DNA from: Nemertoderma westbladi
Lineage: Eukaryota; Xenacoelomorpha; Nemertodermatida; Nemertodermatidae
Direction of reading: 5' to 3'
Length of the DNA: 48,272 nucleotides
Assembly (NCBI GenBank): GCA_032718475.1
Contig: JAUCBJ010004140.1
Coordinates: 1-48,272 of the forward strand
Of this stretch, positions 42,604 to 48,272 are shown in pieces. A model generated the notes under the pieces. That model had not been told where the DNA came from. It saw only the letters and a list, made by a program, of their open reading frames with translations, and made no database searches. Both the position numbers and the translations under genes were made by a program. Position 1 is the first letter of the stretch. The number at the start of each line of letters is the position of its first letter.

Positions 42604-43450
42604 ATAGTCCATGGGCCAGCGAGCATTGGGGATACTTTTTGGTAACCACCCGGAACTTATATTTTTGGGAAGACCTAGCTTCTGGCCCTTCATTTTGATA
42701 TGATAACAAATCTGAATCGGTAGCTGACTTGGTGTTATCACCGGTTGTCATGGAAATGGTAAAACAACAAACATGCTGTAGTATTCTAATAACTCAATAT
42801 AATTTCATCGCATCTTTTGAAAAAGATAGCTACTGGTCTAACAATTCTAAATGTGACATAAAATTCTGGAATATAACTATTGTTACCATGGGAATGCTGC
42901 TAAATGAAAACTGACATGTTTTAGAAAAATAGCTACCATTCTAGAACAATACCATTATTTTAAAAACAAATTACCACATTTTATTGAATATTAGATTTGG
43001 AAAATTTTGGTATACTGAGAGCTAAACCTGTTTTGTTATAATGGTGATATATGGTTCCAAAGATATACCCATGTTTGAAATATTTTTACTTTTCATCATT
43101 TTAATCTCATTCCACTCTGTTTCAAAATAATGACTTTAACAAATATTTATGTCAATAAAAAACAATCAAGATGTGAATACAAATCACTTTAAAATGACAA
43201 GTGACATCTAAAAATGGCATTTCAGACAACACTTCTTCACAGGTTACAATGACTACCACTACAGATGCAATTGAAGATGTCTCCGATATGACACAAACAA
43301 ATGACTTGACACCTACCACAAAAGAGAAGTTAGTTCTTTTAGTATATTCATTTCAATTTATATATTTCTCACAATTTTTCCTAGATGATTTCTGCAAAGA
43401 TGATTCCATCAATAATAACATTTTTGAATACTAAATCCTCTTTATTTAAT
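42604..43450 (+). repeat. Left arm of a large inverted repeat
   Basis: Reverse complement of 45685-46535, with frequent small differences (estimated near 90% identity). Starts ATAGTCCATGGGCC and ends CTAAATCCTCTTTATTTAAT. The counterpart of the exon-like ORF in the other arm is broken here (frameshift, altered donor). Confidence 0.85.
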
Positions 43451-45684
43451 AATAAATACATAATTATGTATGTACGTATTCTTAATTGGTAGGCGATGAT
43501 GTCATCCCAGCAAAATAGAGAATTCTTAGTCGATCATCTGAGGTTTCAAGTGCATCAGTTCATTCCAATTCTGCCTCCTTCCATTTGGTGCATTACTTGA
43601 ATTTGTTCAACTCAATCAAATCAATGCAATCATGACCTTCAACCAACTCAAATACATTACAAGGGATGAAAACGATGTCCTGAAATGCCAGGTTTATCAA
43701 AAGTGCGGATCTCTAAGTAGAATAAACGCATTGTAACATAAACACTATATCAGCTAATCTTGGACCTGACTTATGCATACTTATTGCTTTACATGAATGT
43801 CAGAAGTTAATGATGTGAACGAGCTTCGGTATCGTCTGTTCTATTCAAAACATGGAGAAATCGAGTCAACCTTGCTGCCACCTTGTAAATATTGTTTAAA
43901 GAGAGACACCTATCCCGAGCCAACTACCAATCGTATATAAGCTTAGTTAGTACCCATCATCAATGTATCTTCTCCCATAGGACTGGGATGGCTGTTAGAT
44001 GAGGAGGATATGGTAATACCTGATTGGATGCGTATTCAGTAATACCAGCTCCATAATCTATCTTCATTCTCTCTATCTCTGCTGTATTGCAATTGTAAAC
44101 CACCAACATGTATCTGCCGGTTGAGTACAAAACAAAGACCCAAGACTTTTCTGCCTGTTCTGTACAAAACAAAGAGGTGAAGTTGAAGTCGCGCTAGGTC
44201 CATAAGAGCGATAAGTCCCATTGCTATTTAAAGGAGCAGGTTAGTAAAGGATCACGTTACTGAGGCGTGTTGGGGGAACCAAAACAATAAACGAAAGTTA
44301 ACACATTTTAGATGATTATGCAGGTCTTTTTATAATTGTGTGTTGCATCTTTGTTTTGTACTCACTCTGTATCTGCCTACAAAACAAACATCAACATCAT
44401 TGCATTGAGTTGTGCAAATTCAAGTCATGTACCAACAGGAAGGAGACGAAATTTGAATGAACTGAAGCTTTTGACGTGATTTTTGACTAACATATTTGCA
44501 CTACTTGTTTATTCTTACCCCAGGTGACACTTTAAAAATTACCAAAAAATTTCACGAAGATATTGCAGTTCTATAATCGCTTTCAGCATCCAAAAAAACC
44601 GCTATATAACGCAAATAAATTAATTTTAGTGAATTATAAAAACTATTGAAAATCTTAGTACGAAAGTACTGGAGATGGGTGCCAGAAAGGGAGCACAGCA
44701 CGAAAACTAACATGACCATGTAAATGGCGTTTGCTCGTTTGGATAACCCATTAAATTTTAGGAAAAGTCACAAAATCTCGGTTTTCCAAACAAACCGTAC
44801 TCAAAGATACAGATTAATTACAAAATTAAGCCGTGCGCGTATTCCCAATCCTTACACTCTTAAGGAACACCTCTTGCATTAACACCTGGGATTGGTTAAT
44901 AAGCTATTATTTGATTGGACGTTGAAATCATGTAAGGAATGGAAAGAGGGGTCGAACTAGTCAGGTTTTTATAAAGTGCTCCAAACGCTCCAAATAAAAT
45001 AAACTCTTAAAACCTCTAGATGTCTAGAAAGCGCGTTAGTGCAGTTCGATGCACACGAATAGCAGACGGACTATTCATAAGCAATTACTTCTGTACAGTA
45101 CTATAATCGGCCTGCTGCATTGAAACTGCACATTGAGATGCTATGCCAGTTTGGCAAAAGTATTTTGTCACCTCCATGCAATCCACAATTGGCAAGCCAA
45201 ATGCAGCGTACATTAAGAATTATATGCCGGCTTATCAACAAAGTTGCACCGCCACAATTCCCTATCCCCCATAACTTTCGTGAGATTAGCTGCATCTTCA
45301 AGGCCAGTGTCCTTTAGGAGGCGTCTTAAGAAAGTCATGGGCTGTCCATCATGCTTATTTTCTCTATGGGGCTGCCAATTGTGCGCAGTGTGGTCCGTAT
45401 GTGTGGGGGCAGCTCATGCAGCCCTGTATAAACCATAACCCAATGTTCTACTGCCTAGAATAATATCAAATGTTAAGTCTACTCATCTAATAGTGTTGGT
45501 GTTGCTGTAATAACCCTTACATGATTTCGCCCAATTTCTCCATTCCTTACAGCGTTTGGAACACTTTCTATTGTACCTGCAAACTGAGTATAAATCTCTT
45601 ACACTAGTTCGCCCGACCCCTATTCCTTAGATGATTTTTTCCTACTATTGTAAGGTTTGGGAATATGCCCCCGGCCCAAGTAGG
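43451..45684. other. Spacer between the inverted arms
   Basis: Non-coding. It includes a single copy of the 68-bp repeat family (44231-44297), a doubled GTACAAAACAAAGA motif near 44126-44176, and the LINE fragment listed separately. No transposase. Confidence 0.5.
45109..45385 (-). mobile_element. 3' fragment of the same LINE family as 6253-8730
   Basis: Matches 6279-6475 closely (GCCGGCTTATC.ACAAA.TTGC; TCTTCAAGGCCAGTGTCCTT; AAGAAAGTCATGGGCTGTCC), with an extra stretch near 45140-45210. It lacks the (TAC)n tail and the coding frame is broken. Confidence 0.8.
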
Positions 45685-46535
45685 ATTAAATAAAGAGGAT
45701 TTAGTATTCAAAAATGTCATTATCGAAGGAATCATCTTTGCAGAAATCATCGAGGAACAATTATGATAAATATATAAATTGAAGTGAATATACTAAAAGA
45801 ACTAACCTCGCTTTTGTGGTAGGTGTCAAGTCATTTGTTTGTGTCATATCTGAGTCATCTTCAATTGCATCTGTAGTGGTAGTCATGGTAACCTGTGAAG
45901 AAGTGTTTGTCTGAAATGCCATTTAGATGTCAGTTGTCATTTTAAAGTGATTTGTAGTCACATCTTGATTGTTTTTTTATTTGCATAAATATTTGTTATA
46001 AAGTCATTATTTTGAAACAGAATGGAATGAGATTAAAATGATGAAAAATAAAAATATTTCAAACATGGGTATATCTTTGGAACCATATATCATCGTTATA
46101 ACCAAACAGGTTTAGCTCTCAGTATACCAAAATTTTCCAAAACTAATATTCAACAAAATGTGGCAATTTGTTTTTAAAATAATGGTATTGTTCTAGAATG
46201 GTAGCTATTTTTCTAAAACTTGTCAGTTTTCATTTAGCAGCGTTCCCATATGGTAACAATAGTTATATTCCAGAATTTTATGTCACATTTAGAATTGTTA
46301 GACCAGTAGCTATCTTTTTCAAAAGATGCGATGAATTTATATTGAGTTATTAGAATACTACAGCATGTTTGTTGTTTTACCATTTCCATGACCACCGGTG
46401 ATAACACCAAGTCTGCTACCGATTCAGATTTGTTATCATATCAAAATGAAGGGCCAGAAGCTAGGTCTTCCCAAAAATAAAAGTTCCGGGTGGTTACCAA
46501 AAAGTATCCCCTATGTTGGGTGGCCCATGGACTAT
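45685..46535 (-). repeat. Right arm of a large inverted repeat
   Basis: Counterpart of 42604-43450. It may be the long TIR of a foldback transposon or an inverted gene-fragment duplication. No clean target duplication was seen at the outer ends. Confidence 0.85.
45807..45922 (-). pseudogene. Exon-like ORF inside the right arm
   Basis: An ATG at 45922 opens a 38-codon Thr/Asp-rich frame (MAFQTNTSSQVTMTTTTDAI...) that ends at AG/GTTAGT, a fair splice donor. About 60 bp further the other arm has TTTTTCCTAG, an acceptor, before GATTTCTGCAAAGATGATTC. Together this looks like two short exons of an unknown gene, damaged differently in each arm. Confidence 0.35.
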
Positions 46536-47880
46536 AATATGTGCCTCGATTGAATATTATACAAGATATTCATTAATAAAAAGTACCTTCCCTCCTTAAA
46601 TTTTAATGCGGTTTTAATGAGCTATTATTTATTCAGTTCATGTTGGGAGAACCATGTGAACTACCACCTAAATTGGTATAAAATTTTGAATAATAATGTA
46701 TAAATTTAACAATCGCATTTTTTTGAAATTTTTCTGCTCTACTAGAAAATAGACATGTTGACTATGCAATTATTACTTACACTTCTTATGCATTCTTGAA
46801 CGAATTTACAAGAATGCGAGGTGGGGTTCAAGTCTCCCACCCTAGGTGTCAAGTCTCCCCCCATTGAGGGAGGCTCGACGCTTTTTCGAAAATAACGAAT
46901 GTAATTGGTTTAATTAATTAGCAGCACTGTTTGGGCACAGTGCTTTAAATGCTGCAGCCTAGCCCAACCCCGGCTTTCATCCTTCAGTGGTCGATAAATG
47001 GGAACCAAGGCAACTTGGGAAACAGAGTGGAAGGGTTTACTGTGGAAGATCACCCATGGTGGTGAATAGGCATTCCTTGGCTTAACGAGCCTAAAAGATT
47101 CTCCCATTCAATTAATAAAGTATAAGTGTTGAAATTCTCAAACTCTCACATAATGAGTCTCCCTCACTCACACTAATAAATAGTTTATTTATCTATAAAC
47201 ATTAAATATACAATTTATAAGGCTAGCTAGTAATTTTCCAAATTAGCTATTATTTTTAAATAAATTAAAAAAAAAATTATTAAAAATTAGTAATTATGTG
47301 TAATAAATAGATTATTTATCATTTATAAACATTTAAAATTAAAAAAAAAAATTACAAATTATCAGGCTAGCTAGCTTAGTGATTTAACAAATTAGCTATT
47401 ATTAAAATTTTTTGTTTCACAATTATACTTTTCTTTTATACTATTCTTTGGAAATGTCAATAATATTTGTATCTTTAGAGCACTTTTTGTTTTCGTGACG
47501 TGGCATTTTATTTAATGAAAACAATTAAAGTGAACCTACTACTGTAAACATTAAAAAACATTCTAGAATAATAGTATTTAAATAATATAGTATTTAAAGC
47601 CAACAGCTTAACATTTTAAGGTGTATTATTACGAATTATAAATTTTTTAAAAAATGTTCTAGAACAAAAAATATTTGTTCAGAACATTTTTTCGCCGAAT
47701 CCGTATCCGTATGTACATACGCGTATGTGCCGTATGTAATGGATTCCTATGGAGAATAATTCGTATGTAATTTTAGAGATTAGGCATTGCGGACCAGTAA
47801 GAAGTGCACATCACACATGCAGACTGAAGACAGGTAGGCCTACTTAAAGCTAAGTGATTTAAAAAGTATGGCTGCCGCTA
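46536..47880. other. Non-coding AT-rich region
   Basis: It has a diverged tandem duplication at about 47185-47410 (GGCTAGCTAG...AAATTAGCTATTATT and TAATAAATAG.TTATTTAT repeated) and AAGTCTCCC repeats near 46827-46860. No gene recognised. Confidence 0.45.
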
Positions 47881-47889
47881 CCTTTTGTC

Positions 47890-48080
47890 TAATAAACAGT
47901 GCAGGACAGGTCCAGGATGAGTGATAGCCGGTGTCCGCCAGCCCCGGGATGCGCCAGAAGTGCAGTACCTATTAACCATAACTCTTCTTGACGCCGCTTG
48001 GAAATCTAACCAACCGTGAATCCGTGATTTATTTTTGAACTGTTTTTCCACCAACCTGGCTATAGAATGTTGTTGGTTGC
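47890..48080 (+). repeat. Diverged copy of the zinc-finger upstream region
   Basis: Shares AGGATGAG, then AGCCCCGG..CGGGATGCGC, then GCCGCT.GG and a TTTTTCCA.CA block in the same order and strand as 36700-36920. It may mark the start of a paralogous gene beyond the window edge. Confidence 0.5.
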
Positions 48081-48272
48081 TACACTATATGGCACTAACA
48101 TAGTATAGACTGATAGAAGCAGCAATGAGAATGCTAAGGGAATAAACATTCGCACAGATATTGAAAACCGTCGTGTCAGTCTGTCCTTCTTTGTGAATTT
48201 ATTAACATAAAATATATGTACCTTTACTTTCGCTGTTTCGGGCCAGTATTTAGTTAACCATATGCAACCAAG

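Overview
The window is animal nuclear DNA, AT-rich and gene-poor. No prokaryotic operon, CRISPR array or rRNA gene was found. Non-LTR retrotransposons, a Bel/Pao LTR retrotransposon, a tRNA-derived SINE-like head, C2H2 zinc fingers and the overused palindromes ACCGGT and AGGCCT point to a marine invertebrate. The 2A-like LINE and the Transib/RAG-like transposon ends would suit an echinoderm or another invertebrate deuterostome, but that placement is inference.

Left part (1-9067): one long uninterrupted ORF (614-4069, +) encodes a 1151-residue Ser/Asn-rich, mostly disordered protein with no recognised family. It is followed by repeat-rich DNA: direct repeats, an AT-rich tract, a poly-C run, several GCCGCTAGAGGGC-type motifs, a tRNA-like SINE head and a 200-bp array of 19-bp palindromes. 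A 5'-truncated LINE on the minus strand (6253-8730) follows. Its reverse transcriptase is split by a 695-bp foldback element (7143-7837) with about 210-bp inverted repeats and a 10-bp target duplication.

Middle (9068-34584): this 25.5 kb is read as one nested transposon stack. The outer layer is a minus-strand Bel/Pao LTR retrotransposon with two about 1.1-kb LTRs (33475-34584 and 9068-10175) that differ at roughly a dozen positions. Its gag-pol frame is broken by three in-frame stops, one -1 shift and a 52-bp tandem duplication, and by two insertions whose removal restores the frame exactly. One insertion is a 1064-bp GC-rich unit of unknown class (16493-17556, 7-bp TSD). The other is a near full-length poly(A) LINE (18350-27469, 13-bp TSD) with ORF1, a 2A-like motif at the start of ORF2, and EN-RT. 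That LINE is itself split inside ORF2 by a 2318-bp DNA transposon (19405-21722). This transposon has 13-bp inverted termini beginning with CACAGTG, the V(D)J recombination-signal heptamer, and a 5-bp TSD (CAACG). A shared GGCCAAAATNCC block lies 10 bp from the heptamer at one end and 20 bp from it at the other, which resembles the 12/23 organisation of RAG signals. It carries no transposase and is proposed as a non-autonomous Transib/RAG-like element. This is the most interesting object in the window. A foldback MITE-like element with a GTC microsatellite lies between ORF1 and ORF2 of the LINE.

Right part (34585-48272): a composite foldback element encloses a second, unrelated Bel/Pao-type integrase fragment. 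A C2H2 zinc-finger gene (37397-39199, +) carries 14 intact fingers on an 84-bp period in a higher-order pattern. Two more fingers lie just past its stop codon, out of frame after a 7-bp insertion. The rest is non-coding apart from an 850-bp inverted duplication (42604-43450 and 45685-46535) containing an exon-like ORF, a second 3' fragment of the left-hand LINE family, and, at the right edge, a diverged copy of the sequence upstream of the zinc-finger gene.

All comparisons were made by eye. Identity estimates and clade names need alignment to confirm.
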